Shown here one piece after another: positions 20,894 to 32,429 of a stretch of DNA of 64,000 bases; position 1 is the first letter of the stretch, and every line of letters begins with the position of its first letter. The stretch comes from Chrysoperla carnea (lineage: Eukaryota > Arthropoda > Insecta > Neuroptera > Chrysopidae). The stretch covers positions 72,692,520 through 72,756,519 of the forward strand of contig NC_058339.1 in assembly GCF_905475395.1 (NCBI RefSeq), written 5' to 3'. Both the position numbers and the translations under genes were made by a program. The notes beneath the pieces are model-generated. The model saw only the letters and a list, made by a program, of their open reading frames with translations, searched no databases and had not been told where the DNA came from.

Positions 20894-23542
20894 ATGGGAC
20901 GAAAAATTCCTGGTAAGAAGCACAGAGGAATTAAAGATCCAAATGTACAACAAGAAAATCGATTAAAAAAGTTAGTGAATGAAATGTTTTTTTAAAATTT
21001 AGCTAGCCAAAAAATCTTTATTTTTTCGTTATTTTTATAGAATCATAACAAAAATTGATGCACCACCCAAGGATCCGGATGAACAACATGTCCCAAAAAG
21101 TCTTCAACGGGTTATGGATTTAACAAAAAAAGTTAAAGATGGAACTATATCATTAAAACGTAAAAGTATGTATTCAAATTTTATTGGACCAATATTGTAG
21201 CAAAACGATAAATTCAGCGACTAAAACCTCGAAAATATAACATAAATCCTCCAAAATTACTTCTTATATTAATTATAAAGATAATGAATTCGGTCTATAA
21301 ATTTACTTTTTTTTTTTAAAAAAGGGAAACGTAAAAAGAAAGATGGTTCTAACACAGAAAATGTACAAATTATGAAACGTAATGAACAATATAGTAAAGG
21401 AAAACCAGAAAAACCGATACCGGTATTCAAACAAAAACCTGGTGAAAATGATCGAGTATTTTTAAATCGTGTAAATAATATTGTACAAAGTGTTCTAGTA
21501 GAAAATGAATTCGAACAAAAATATGGTGTTGATGTGCATAGAAATCCAATTACTGGACAGGTTTGTTTAATGTCTTTTTATCGTATCTTATATATTTAAA
21601 CCAGCAATTCTTGTCGATCGATTTGGCCAGGTTTCATTTTTTTTAAATGTTGCTTTATATCTATGTTTACAAGGAAAACTGAAACCTTGACTGCAAAATA
21701 TGACTCTTTCTGACATCAATTGGTAACGAAATTAAGTACATTACATTATTATTAAACTGGTATTTGTGTGGAGACATTTTAATTGGTTCTTATAATCTTA
21801 AATTTGCGCCTATATAACTCAAAAAATACCGAGTAAAGTTCGGTCATCCAGGAACTACTTCTATTATAGTCCTATCAAATTCTATGAAAGGACTCCGCAA
21901 TATTAGATTGGAAAATGACTTTCTGTGAAACTTTTTAAAAGTCTTATCACCATAATATTGATTTTATAGGTTGAAGGAATAACAAAAAAGGAAAAAGATG
22001 AAATTGATGAATTAGTAAAAAAAGCTAAAAAAGATGCTGTAACCACCGCAGATGGTAAAGTGAAGAAAAAGAAGAAAATTAAAAAAAAAGACGGCGAAGT
22101 ACGTTTAACGAAAGCACAAAAGCGTAAAATAAAATTGGTGGAACGGAAACGTAAAAAACAGGAATTATCAAATAGTGGTGCCGATGAATTTAGCAAATAT
22201 AAAGATGAAGTTAAATTTGGTGAAATTGCTCATGAGCCACCAACATTAAAACATCCAAAATTAAAAATCAATATTAATATTCCAAGGGTAAGTTTATAGT
22301 CCAGATATCCAAGCTTCCCTGTAACGGCAGTCATACGTCGTCAAACAATTAAACATAAACAGATGATAATGGTTGCGGTCTTATTGATCTATAATCAATT
22401 TTTTCTTAAGGCTGTTGTCCGAAAGTTCTAAATTTGTATATACTTATTAAGTATATTATATTACCATTACCACCAATTACCATTAAAATTTGAAATCAAT
22501 TGATCGCCTCTAACTCGAGATAAACTTAATTAAATATCGATATGATAATGCAAAGTTAATCAATTTTATGGTTGAACAGAAACGACTTTAGTTAGAGTAT
22601 TGGTGGTTGAAGAGAGATATCTATATTAACGCAGCACTTGGTACATACTATTTAGTATGACAAATAACTGCGTAGTACATTTTAGAGTTAACACTCTCAC
22701 CGTTGACCGTCATAATTTCGTCGATTTTATTATTTTGGTGCGGAGTCCTAATTTTAAGGGAAAAGCCCTAGCTGTACTCTGTACTCTGCTTGTCCCTTCG
22801 CTGTGGGACATATCTAGTATCTAGTCAATTTTATTCTAGGGAAGTATTTATTTTTAATGTACGCATCATGCCCTTTTATTTGATATCATACTTGGGTATT
22901 CGATTGTTCATTCCCACTTTCACGCCCCACTTTCTATCCCCCGAATGTTAAAAATATATAAAAACAATTCTTTGTAGCTGGTTGTATATCGTGTCAAAAT
23001 TTGAGCTTAATCGATGCAGGACTTTTTAAGTTTTTAAAGCACACGTCTTTCAACCCCTTACATGCCTATGTCTTTTCTCAGGGTCTAGGCTATCTGTACC
23101 TAATTTCATTTAAATCGATTCAGTAGATTAGGCGTGATTGCGTAACATACAAACAGACAGAGTTTTCTTACAAAAGTAAGAATTTTGTGGGAAGTATGAC
23201 GAAAAAAAATTGGTATATCAAGATGTTAGGTCCGACTGTTGTTCCCCTGAATACCGTAGTCAGTAATTGGTTGTCACAACTTAAGAAAATTATTTTGTTT
23301 AGATTGGAAATAAAGACTTAATATTAAAATCAATGTTAAAAGATAATAAGGAAAACGATAAGAAAAAGGAGAAGAAAACCAACATACTTAAAGAAAAATC
23401 TTCATCGAAAACTATCATAGACAAAAAAGGAAAACGGAAAGATTTACCAGTTGGTACACGGCGTCAACTTGAACAGTATCGTGATGAAGCTGTTAAAGCC
23501 TATAAATTATTAAAACAACAGCAACTTCAGCAACCATCATAA
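20894..23542 (+). CDS. CCDC137: CCDC137-like nucleolar protein, 5 exons
   Basis: Exons 20894-20970, 21041-21165, 21325-21560, 21970-22287 and 23303-23542 encode 331 aa, and all four junctions keep frame. The N-terminus MGRKIPGKKHRGIKDP is very basic. Exon 2 has DEQHVPKSLQRVMDL and exon 3 PIPVFKQKPGENDRVFLNRV. Exon 4 has a Lys-rich coiled-coil stretch ending DEVKFGEIAHEPPTLKHPKL, a block conserved in CCDC137. Exon 5 has LPVGTRRQLEQYRDEAVKAY and a Gln-rich end. Vertebrate CCDC137 (RaRF) is a nucleolar/chromosome-periphery protein; the Lys-rich composition fits nucleolar localisation. Intron 4 (22288-23302) carries dispersed repeat remnants. Start chosen because the MGRK...K motif is conserved and no upstream in-frame ATG is evident. 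Confidence 0.85.
22740..23200 (+). repeat. Probable dispersed repeat in CCDC137 intron 4
   Basis: Less AT-rich segment ending in TTTAAATCGATTCAGTAGAT...ACATACAAACAGACAGAG, a layout typical of interspersed insect repeats. It resembles the ends near 36400 and 61500 in style but not closely. No coding capacity. Confidence 0.4.
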
Positions 23543-24109
23543 GTGCTATATCGCTAGATGTTTTGATCGAAGAAAGAAAGTAAGGTTATAGCTTTTATTG
23601 ACCATTTTGGATCATTTTGTTCACATCAAAAATTAAACAAGTTTTGTAATATCAAAAAGATTATTATTTTTTTTTTACGAAATTTTGAGTTCGGTGGAAG
23701 TCATTATTTGTTTATTTTGCATTTCGCGCAAAATCTCTCTGCCATCATTTTGATTCTAAACAGGCCAACCTTTTGATATGACCTTACACAAATATCTTTC
23801 TCACTGTTAATTACGTCTAGGAGCCTTGAATCAAAAAGCTGTTTGAGCAATCAAATTTACAGAATGGCTTATACGAATCACGAAATGCATTTTTTATAAA
23901 ATAAAGGAGTTTTTTTGAAACTGTTGCTTTTCATTATTTGTTAACCGTTACCCATCAGATTCGCTGGACAATTTCAATTTTATAAACAAATACCATCAAA
24001 ATTTGTTCGCGGGTAAAATTGAAACATTTACAACTTCTCGATTAATATTCGTAAAATTGAAACTTTTATAATAATTTCGATAAACTATAATAATAATAAG
24101 ACGCGTAAA

Positions 24110-24365
24110 TAAGAATATAAGATAATAATAAGAGGAACCGCAAATGGGTCCCTAGCACCAAGGGGTTCTCTGGGTCCTCCTTGAGAACAACCTGTCACCC
24201 AAAGGCGAGACGTCTACGGATAGGAGATGCTATTTTAAGCAGATGAAGCAACAAGAAAGCCCACAGCTTCTCCGCCGAGATTTCTATTAAGATTGATGGC
24301 TCCAAGGTTTCAGACTGCGGTACAACCGCTAGGTATTATTTCGCGAGAAGGCTTAAGCAGTGACT
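24110..24365 (-). mobile_element. LINE 3' end (family shared with 44040 and 59520)
   Basis: Read on the minus strand it ends in an (ATT)n-like tail (about 24070-24135), preceded by GAGAACAACC/GGTTGTTCTC and the AGACGTCTCG-type 3' UTR segment. Further upstream is the coding end with TTGATGGCTCCAAGGTTTC, matching the + strand copy at 59520-59940. Heavily decayed. Confidence 0.65.
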
Positions 24366-24474
24366 TCTTCCTCCAAATAAGTTAGGTATACGTTAGCTAA
24401 TATTCTGTTACGCTACTAGGTGTTCCTGCTGCGTTCTTCCTTGCTCAGCTTCTTCAGATCCTGATACCCTACTT

Positions 24475-24908
24475 TCATTTAAATTTTCTAGAGTTATAGT
24501 ATGATCCAGAATTTCTTTTAGATAGCTTCGTTGGTAAAAGAATCGCGTTACAATGTAAGAATACATGTTCTGCATCCTCCACCTGGCCTTTATACTTCAG
24601 ACATTCCGAGGATTGCGCTATTTTATACTTGTGAAGGTAAGCTCCAAAGCATCCATGCCCGGTGAGAAACTGCGGCAAGTAATAGTCGACGTCACCATGT
24701 TCTTCAGCCAATATTTCAAGGGGAAGCATTTCTGCAATAACACATGCAGCGGCCTAGGATACGGCGTCCTGAAAATTTTAAGTGCACTCAATTTATAGAA
24801 TGATGCGAGTTTCCTTCGGAATGCATTTGTCTTTAGTGTATCAGCCCAGATAGCGATTTCATAAGTGAGTACAGATATTATCGCTGACGCTAGAAACTTC
24901 TTTCTCAT
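24475..24908 (-). pseudogene. LINE ORF2 C-terminal fragment, R1/Jockey-like
   Basis: The first reading frame (about 24908-24765) gives KKFLASAIISVLTYEIAIWA and FRRKLASFYKLSALKIF, the segment after the reverse transcriptase in R1/Jockey-type LINEs. The next frame (about 24760-24475) gives CVIAEMLPLEILAEEHG, then FLTGHGCFGAYLHKYKI and the C-x2-C-like EDAEHVFLHC end of the RNase-H-side region. The change of frame at about 24760 is one frameshift. No upstream RT or endonuclease remains, so it is a dead 5'-truncated copy. It belongs to a different family from the adjoining tail at 24110-24365. Confidence 0.75.
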
Positions 24909-25100
24909 CTATGTCGGACCTCCGACTTTAGTGTGCCTATGTGTCTGTCTGTGGCATCTTAGCTCCTAAACGAATTTAACTTTCAACTTTTTTAGCGAAG
25001 ATTCTTAACTATGTTTCAGTAAAATAGGTTCAGTTTGGAGAGAGCTTTAAGGAAAAAACCTTTGTCGAGGGTTTTTTAAAGTCTGTAAATTCCACTTGTA
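24905..25100 (+). repeat. Family B repeat fragment
   Basis: Has TGTGTCTGTCTGTGGCATCT, CTCCTAAACGAATTTAAC, TTCTTAACTATGTTTCAG, AAAATAGGTTCAGTTTGGAG and AGTCTGTAAATTCCACTTGT, in the same order as the copy at 2745-3105, with losses. Confidence 0.62.
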
Positions 25101-25133
25101 ATTTTAAATAAAACATAATATCGATACGATTGA

Positions 25134-25499
25134 TTAAAAATACTTTAATTCAATTAATAAAAACATTTTTAGATTGGGATCAGTAATTTTTTCCATAACT
25201 ATTTTTTTTGCATCTTCTTTTGAAATATCTTTCGATTTAAAATATTTTAATAATTCTTCTGCATACGTAATATATATACAATTCGAACATCCTCCGCCAC
25301 AACATTGATGAGTTGGAGGTTCTGGTAAATCACCATAATCTGGTGAGTTCTGTTGACGGCCGTGTAATAGTTCCGATGGTAAATTGTCTTTAGTATTCTT
25401 ACATAATGACAGAGCAATAATTTTTAATTTTTTATTATTTTTTATTAAATTTCTGTGTGTAATAAATTTTAACGGTCCATTACTGAAAATTTTGTCCAT
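25134..25499 (-). CDS. OXLD1-like protein, divergent copy
   Basis: Single-exon 121-aa protein. The Oxidored-like domain is at residues ~60-118: EPPTHQCCGGGCSNCIYITY, AEELLKYFKSKDISKEDAKK, ITDPNLKMFLLIELKYF. The CC-x3-C-x2-C cluster is intact but VW is replaced by IY. The KYF-x5-SK-x2-AK segment is shared with the long Cys-rich protein at 10461 and not with the canonical copy at 19325, so these two look like closer relatives. The first ~40 residues are basic and hydrophobic with many Asn/Lys, possibly a mitochondrial presequence. Role unknown. Confidence 0.82.
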   Translation of the reverse strand: MDKIFSNGPLKFITHRNLIKNNKKLKIIALSLCKNTKDNLPSELLHGRQQNSPDYGDLPEPPTHQCCGGGCSNCIYITYAEELLKYFKSKDISKEDAKKIVMEKITDPNLKMFLLIELKYF

Positions 25500-26297
25500 T
25501 TTTTTTTGTGTTTATGACAAAACATTTTAAATTTTCTAAGAAAAAAAACGCTATAAACAAGAGTGAATGAATGTAGTCCACGGGTCAACACTTTTTTTGT
25601 TGAATGAAACAAACTTTCTCTCTACGACTTTTTTCTAATAGTCCAAGATCCCAGGGCCCCCAGACGTTACTTATTTTTTCAAAAGTAATCAACATGGTAT
25701 AAATCAGGTATGTACACACTGTGAGTGTGTATATAGCTGCTAGCTTAGGTCGACCGCCAATTCAAGCCTACGAAGCTCTAACCATTCATAAATATAGCCC
25801 TCACTTTTCTTAAAGTCTCAGGGCTGATTTTTACATATATTTTAGATGATATTGTTAAAAATTAATAATAATTATCGTCAGGCACTTTCCGTCGGCGCAT
25901 ACCTTGTACAGACCCTTCGGTGCTCGTCGCAGAAAGAAAGTTTGGTAGTCTCGCCATAAGAAAGTCACGCAAGAAGTTTCTAGTATGTATTAATCATTCA
26001 ACAAAGAGGATGCTGTCCCGTGGACTTAATGTATTTAGGCATGGAACAAGATCCTATAGTTTCTATAGAAACAATGGTAAGATAATTTATGTCATAGTCT
26101 AGAGCCATAGTCATAGTATTTGACAATAATTTCAAAACGATTGAACCAAGTTTTTTCCCAAGATTTTTGATTTAACTATAACCATATTATTCGTTATGAA
26201 TTTCAAGATAGTGAAACAGCGTAAAATATCCTCCAAAACTACTGGGTAATAATGCAAAAACAATTAATTGCATTAAAATTGGAAAATTATGTATTTT
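25500..26297. other. Intergenic DNA, no gene seen
   Basis: Contains no recognisable gene. A 60-codon plus-strand frame at 25920-26102 lacks any known motif. Confidence 0.35.
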
Positions 26298-26712
26298 TAT
26301 ACCATGTATATGAAATATATCAAGGTATACTAAGTTTAGTCCCAAGTTTTTAACGCTTAAAAATATTGATGCTACAAACAAAATTTTGATAAGAAGATAA
26401 TCAAGCTGAAATTTTTATAGCGTGTTCAGGATATAAAAAGTGAGGTCAAGTTCGTAAATGAGCAACATAGGTCAATTGGGTCTTGGGTCCGTAGGACCCA
26501 TCTTGTAATAAATATTCGTAAACGTCACTGTTTACCCGTGAGAGCTCATATTAGGCGTAAATATGTATTATATGGGAATATCAGTTATGTGTGTGTGACA
26601 TGCATGTATGCCTGGCTATCTTCCTTTACTTCTATGACGTAAAAAAACAAACGACACTGTCTATACATGGTATTTCAACAACTAACTCAGTCAATTGTTT
26701 GCTTTCACAAGT
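26298..26712 (+). repeat. Family A element, internally deleted
   Basis: Left end TACCATGTATATGAAATATA at 26299 with TTTAGTCCCAAGTTTTTAAC, then GAGCAACATAGGTCAATTGG, AAACGTCACTGTTTACCCGT and the hairpin AACTAACTCAGTCAATTGTT. Two internal deletions: one after TTTTGATAAG (about 26397) and one near 26505. Confidence 0.76.
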
Positions 26713-29199
26713 GCTTAATTCGAAATGTAATGTTACATTTTCATGGGAAATCCACACTAAGATTAATGAATATATAGGAAAATCAATTTATCTAAATGCC
26801 ATTGGATTTTTTCTAACATTTGTGAAAATTTGTGTGTGAATTTGTTTTTTTTTTTTAATTTTTTTGCATCATTAGGAAATATAAATGATATTATTTAATT
26901 GCATTCATTTAATTATTATATGCGTAAATTTTCATTTCAAGATCATGACCTTAATGAACTCATATTATTTTTCAACAAATGGCGTACCAGAATGTTTATA
27001 TTTAAAAAAATATTATGGCTCCATACGATCATTTTTTAGTGATAAGAAATAATATATTCAAATCTATGGGATGTTTATTATAAAATGAATTTTCAATATT
27101 AGAAAACTTATACTGGGGCTAATTTAAAATAACTTTTCGGGAATTATAATCTGGATGCCCATTAACATACGATGTCAGTAATAAATAGACGTTTAGAAAT
27201 CTTGGTACTTTTTTATTCGAACATTAATTAGGGGCGAAGCGGAGCTTACAATTTTCTTAATATTTTAAGAGCTTACATTTCGTGAATTATTCATCTGGGA
27301 AGAAAAATTATTTGAAAATTTTTATTGCATATTTAAATACACTAGGAAAAAACCGCAGAAAATGACTATTGTGTATATTTTTTGATTCAACATTTCCTTT
27401 GAGGTATATTTTATTTCCCACTAATAAGACCACAAACTTAATAAAAGTAAACACACATTTTTTTTTTAAATTTTTTTTTCCTTATTAAATCTAGGGCCAG
27501 GTTTTGTATTTGACAGTAATTTCAGAACGGGTACAAATTTTTTAGATTTTTTTTAAGGTCGTGTCTATAACAAGTTTTTTCTGTTTGAAAATTTCCCTAG
27601 AAAGATTTCGCTATATTATATTTTTTATCACGGTTTTTTATGCCTTTTAACATTTGTACAAATTGAGGTAGAGGATTAAAAATCGGTATATATAACGGAT
27701 GGCAAAGAAGCAGTTGTCCACTGGAGCAATTGTCGAAGTTTAGCAACACAATGGGCCCCGAAATGCATTTATGAAGACTAAAAAAAAGGGGGGGGAATTG
27801 CATAAAAGGGCAAAGATAGATTAAAGATAGTCAAGATCGAAAGTAGAGTTGAAAAGACCCCAGGACAAAACGAAATTTGTGGATCCATCTTATACTAACT
27901 TGTAGAAACAGTCATGATATGATACTCATAAAAAATGTTTATATTCTTAATAAATGTATCTGGTACTTTAAAAAAAAAATTGGGCTTCCTGAAAAAGAAG
28001 TTTCCGCTTATGATAAATTAAAAACTCACCAACAGCCTCCTAAATTTACAAACATTCCGAAAATACTGTCAAATTAATGTCCTCAGATCTGTATTAAAAA
28101 TTTTTTTTCAACAAACTACGTAGAATTTGCATCTCAATAATAAATATTATCGCATTTAAAACAAAAGTTTCAGACATATCTTATTTTGTTCAACATGCGG
28201 AATTCCCAAATTTGCATCATTTATTAATAATATACTGTTTTGATCCTAAAATAAGATCTTTGACCTTTTCAATCCACATATGATTTATAAATTGCGATTT
28301 GTTTCAATATACGAAGTAAGAACAAAGACGTAATCTAATTTTAGATAAATTAAGAGGGATATAAACAAGCTAAATTTTGAATAAAAAAAGGGAAAATTCA
28401 TTGCCCGAATCCGCTTATTACTTATTACACTGATATCAGTTAAATATGGTGAATAACCAAGAGGAAATTATTGAATAAAAATTGGGAATTTTTATTTTTT
28501 ACAAAATAATTTTTACTTTTGGACTCCGTAGGTTAAAATCAAGCGATCCTAGACTTTATCCGATTTCTTTACCTAGTTAGTAATTTTGTAGTTTTGGTCT
28601 AAAATATATAGCCATCAAAATACAATTGATAATTGAAAATTTTAATCAAAATGCCCAAGAAGCTGAAATATTATATTTTCAACTCCTTCAAAATTATGGA
28701 ATTTACAGAATCTTGGAATGATTCAATTAAAAAATTATTTTTCCTGTGTGGTTTTTTTTTTAACTTTTAGATTGGATCTTACAGAGTGTTACAGAACATA
28801 TGGTTTTAAGACGTAAATGTATGCAAGTATATGTAACTATGTTTGTTCCGGTGAAATCTTGCAACTCAATTTTGAAGCAGATATCTTAAACCGATTGAAC
28901 TGAATTTATGTATATACAAAACCGATTGAACACGTTTAGTTTGGATGACAATGCATTTTTATGATAAGCATGACCTAATTTGCCCATCGCTTCCACCATA
29001 TTTAATATACATACCTTTTTTAATTTTAAATAAAAAATACTTTTTTAAAGGTCAATGCTTTGATTGTACTGGTAGCACACTAGTTAAAAATTTTCACAAA
29101 AGACATCCGCTGTGTTACCTTCATGATTAAAGGATATAAAAGAAGAAAAATTTGGGGGTAAGCTGAACGTTTCTTTTTTTTTTATCGAGATATTTAATT
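26713..29199. other. Intergenic DNA, no gene seen
   Basis: Very AT-rich. Short frames at 26591-26839, 27597-27803, 27877-28077 and 28945-29130 have no recognisable domain, no splice partners and low-complexity composition. The segment 28760-28950 holds two GAACTGAATTTATG/ACCGATTGAAC motifs and looks like a repeat remnant. Confidence 0.4.
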
Positions 29200-29692
29200 T
29201 CGAAATTTGAGTTAATTGTTGAAATATCATATACAGACAGTCTTAACGTACATAATCCTTTGCTTCTTACGTCATGTAAGTAAAAAAATATAGACACTCT
29301 TAGATAGTCACAGTCGTGTATATAATATAACACGACTGTGGTGTCACAAAAATAACTGATTTTGCTTAATAACATAATTTGCGCCCTTACGGATAAACAG
29401 TGATGTTTACGAAAAAATGTTTCAAACTAAAGTTGTTAATTTTTTTAAAAATAACATTTCTTATTAAACTTTTGCTCTATCTCTAACGGTTTACTAGAAC
29501 CAATTGACCTATGTTGATCGCAAAGACATATAAGAATCATCATTTACGAACTTAACCTCACTTTTTACGTACTAATTAGGTGATTTTATGAACACCTATT
29601 TTGTTCGTAGCATCAATATTTTTAAGCGTTACAAACAATTGGGACTAAACTTAATATACCTTGATATATTTCATACATTCATGGTATAAAAA
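29200..29692 (-). repeat. Family A element
   Basis: Hairpin-side end GAGTTAATTGTTGAAATATC at 29210, then AAACAGTGATGTTTACGAAA, AGTTGTTAATTTTT, CTCTAACGGTTTACTAGAAC and ACTTAACCTCACTTTTTACG, to ACTAAACTTAATATACC and the CATGGTATAAAA end. It lies 170 bp upstream of the TATA box of the small secreted-protein gene. Confidence 0.76.
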
Positions 29693-29861
29693 TGCATATA
29701 TCTCAAAAGGACTAAAAAATTTAATATATTCATCAAGAAAATTAATAACGATTGATTATCGTGGAATATTCTGTATAATGATAAAACTACGTGGTCCATC
29801 CATACCTATACTTGACTCATTCTTTTCTTTCTATTAAAGACGATAAGAATTAATGTGGAAC

Positions 29862-29899
29862 TATATAAAAGCATCATCGCGGTTAAAATTGTATCATTC
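29862..29899 (+). promoter_or_regulatory. TATA box and initiator of the small secreted-protein gene
   Basis: TATATAAAA at 29862-29870, and an initiator-like ATCATTC at 29893-29899, about 30 bp downstream. A short 5' UTR then leads to the ATG at 29982. This is the only textbook core promoter I can see in the window. In insects TATA-led promoters are typical of strongly regulated or highly expressed secreted products. Confidence 0.65.
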
Positions 29900-29981
29900 A
29901 AAATAAAATCGCATTACAACTAACTATCCAAACAATTTATTTATTTCTTATTAAATTAAAAAAACAAAAAAGTTTACTAAA

Positions 29982-31173
29982 ATGAAGTTAATTTTGTGTT
30001 TATTACCGTTATTATGTTTAGTTTTATATTTTAACAGTGTCGAAGCAGGTGTTTCAATACCGTAAGTTTAAATTTATAACTAATTTTAATACTTTTTATA
30101 AATTAAGTGCAATTTTGCAATAATTCAAGGTCAAATTTTTACGAACTATATAGAGCAATGTTCAAATAACAAATATTATAAAATTGGAAAACTGCCAAAC
30201 ATTATAATATAATTTGAATTGATTATTCAAATTATTTCGTTTTTTTAAAGAAAACATTTTTTTTTTAATTTCCTTATTATTTAAAAAAAAATCTTTCCTG
30301 ATTTCCAGTTATATAATATTTACTTTCATGTATTGTAAGTTGCATAATATCTAAGTCATTTTTTTTTTATTTCAGAGATTTCGAAAGAGTGAGAGAAGTA
30401 CGCTCAACGGATGAAGATCCTGACATAACTGATGATGATGGTATGAGTCTATGAGAATAAAATTCACTTAATTTAATTTTGACTGCCATGACTAAAAATT
30501 TCATGAATTCAATTGATAACTTGCGAGTTGCAACTCGCCAAATCGCAAACTCGACTACCAGATGCCAATACTTGTATTTACAAATTTTTAAGGCCAATAA
30601 AAATATTCAAATTCAAATTAGATAAATCCCACCAACTGACGATAATTTGTACTATTTAAACAGGAAGTGGACCGCTTTTTCAGTAGATCCAATTTAGACC
30701 ACCTGATTGCTTACCATTTATCAATAGTATTTTGGCATAAACACATACTTTGTGCCAAGGTAATTTAGGTCCAGGGGAGGGCGATAAAAATTATTAATTA
30801 AAATAATATTTGCGCCTTTAAGGCTTCATATGGCGGACACGCTCGCAAGGTCCTTGGGGGCTTTATCCATATGTAGTCAATATGTTAATTTCACAAATAA
30901 TATTTCTACCAATTTGATTAGAATGTCAAAATTAATTTGTAATAATTTTTTTTTTAAGATGAAAAAGATAGTGAAAAAGATGAAGGAGAACCAGCTTCAG
31001 AAGACGGAGAAGATGATGGCGGTGATTTTGTTCAAGAACCTCAAGGCACCAAAGTATTATTAAAATTGAATGAAAAAGCAACAAATTTATTTTCAAACAA
31101 GAGTGATGCAGAAATTAACGCAATACAAAAGAAACTAGCCGAACTTAAATACGGTGCTGGACATAATCGTTAA
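29982..31173 (+). CDS. Small secreted acidic protein, 3 exons, unknown family
   Basis: Exons 29982-30061, 30376-30440 and 30959-31173 give 119 aa, with phases 2 and 1 matched at the junctions and clean GTAAGT/TTTCAG and GTATGA/TTTAAG borders. Residues 1-22 are a strong signal peptide (hydrophobic LPLLCLVLYF, likely cut after VEA). The mature protein begins GVSIPDFERVREVRSTDEDP, continues with a highly acidic stretch (residues ~38-72, many D/E, few aromatics), and ends in a Lys-rich helical segment SDAEINAIQKKLAELKYGAG. It has no Cys in the mature part, so it is not a disulfide-rich toxin or antimicrobial peptide. Family not recognised. A polyadenylation signal AATAAA is at about 31377. Confidence 0.8.
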
Positions 31174-32429
31174 ATCAATTAATTTAGTTTGAGATAAACA
31201 ACTTTTTAGTAAATCGTTTGACAGATTTTTGTTCCAAATCTTTCCCAAACAACACGGGAAAGGTTTGTTTATTAAAATAAGCGAAATTATGATAAAATTA
31301 TCAATGATTACGATTATCTTTCATTACCAAGATACGTATTTTTATATTTTATATTTATTAAAAAAATTGTAAAATTAAATAAATTTTTTTTATAAACAAC
31401 AAATTGTCGAGATTTTTCTAACATCCTTTTTAGTTATCCATCGATTTCAAGATTGATCATTAACTCCTGTATACGGAATTTAGATTACTATAATTTATTA
31501 GTTTTGGCGTTTACAATTATGATGGCTTACTTGATGGAACGACCACCAAAGAGCGAAAAATCTATGGATTTCCATATTTCGTAACGAGATGTTCATATGA
31601 GACCGAACTCCGTGTAAAAAAATGACTATCATAAATAAAATGTCATAGTGTTCCTTATGCACCGAGATAGTAAACCGCGACTTTAAAGATATAATCATGG
31701 AAACTACACAAGGAGACCGAAATCTATTTAACCAAATGGCTGCCACATATAAGATGTCAGTAGTGTTTCTTTTGTCAGTAGTGTTTCTTTTGCATCGGGA
31801 TAGTAAAGCAAGTGTAGGGCGCAAGTTTGATTTTAAAAATTTGACACATTTTGTAGTATTTCGTTCGTATTTATTTCGTGCAATGCACTTCGGGTCAAAA
31901 GGAAAATTAACGACGCTAGTGATACAAATAACTTTTTCCATTTCATTGCCAAATTTTGTCAATTCTCCCGCTTTAGTTCGGCCTCCTTGTGTAAGTCTCC
32001 GTAAATATGTAGTTCGTAAATTTATAAACTACAAAATAAAATTGGTTACCTGCTTACCCCACTCCTATTTATTATACTATATTCATTTCGATGCAAAAGA
32101 AAACCAGCGACGCTAGTGGTATAAAAGTAACTATAATTTCTTCGATTACGTTATCAAAATTTGTCAATTCTCCGTCTGGAATTCGGGCTCTATTAACTGC
32201 TCAGATGATGAAAATAACTTTCCATAAATGGCTTTGTATTATAACAAAGATGTGTAGCTGATACCGATTTTCCACTAAACAAAAAAAAAAAAAAAAAAAA
32301 AAAAAAACAAAAACGCAAACTCAAATAACGACTTTTCGTAAACTTTTTGAAGATTGTAGTGTTTTGCGATAGCTAGATAATAATAATAATTAAATATGGG
32401 TTCTTTAAATTATTATTTTGGGTTTGTTT

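Noticed and set aside
31498-32116. Overlapping open frames on both strands (154 and 139 codons)
   Set aside because: Neither shows a domain, and the area has direct repeats and looks like dispersed repeat DNA.
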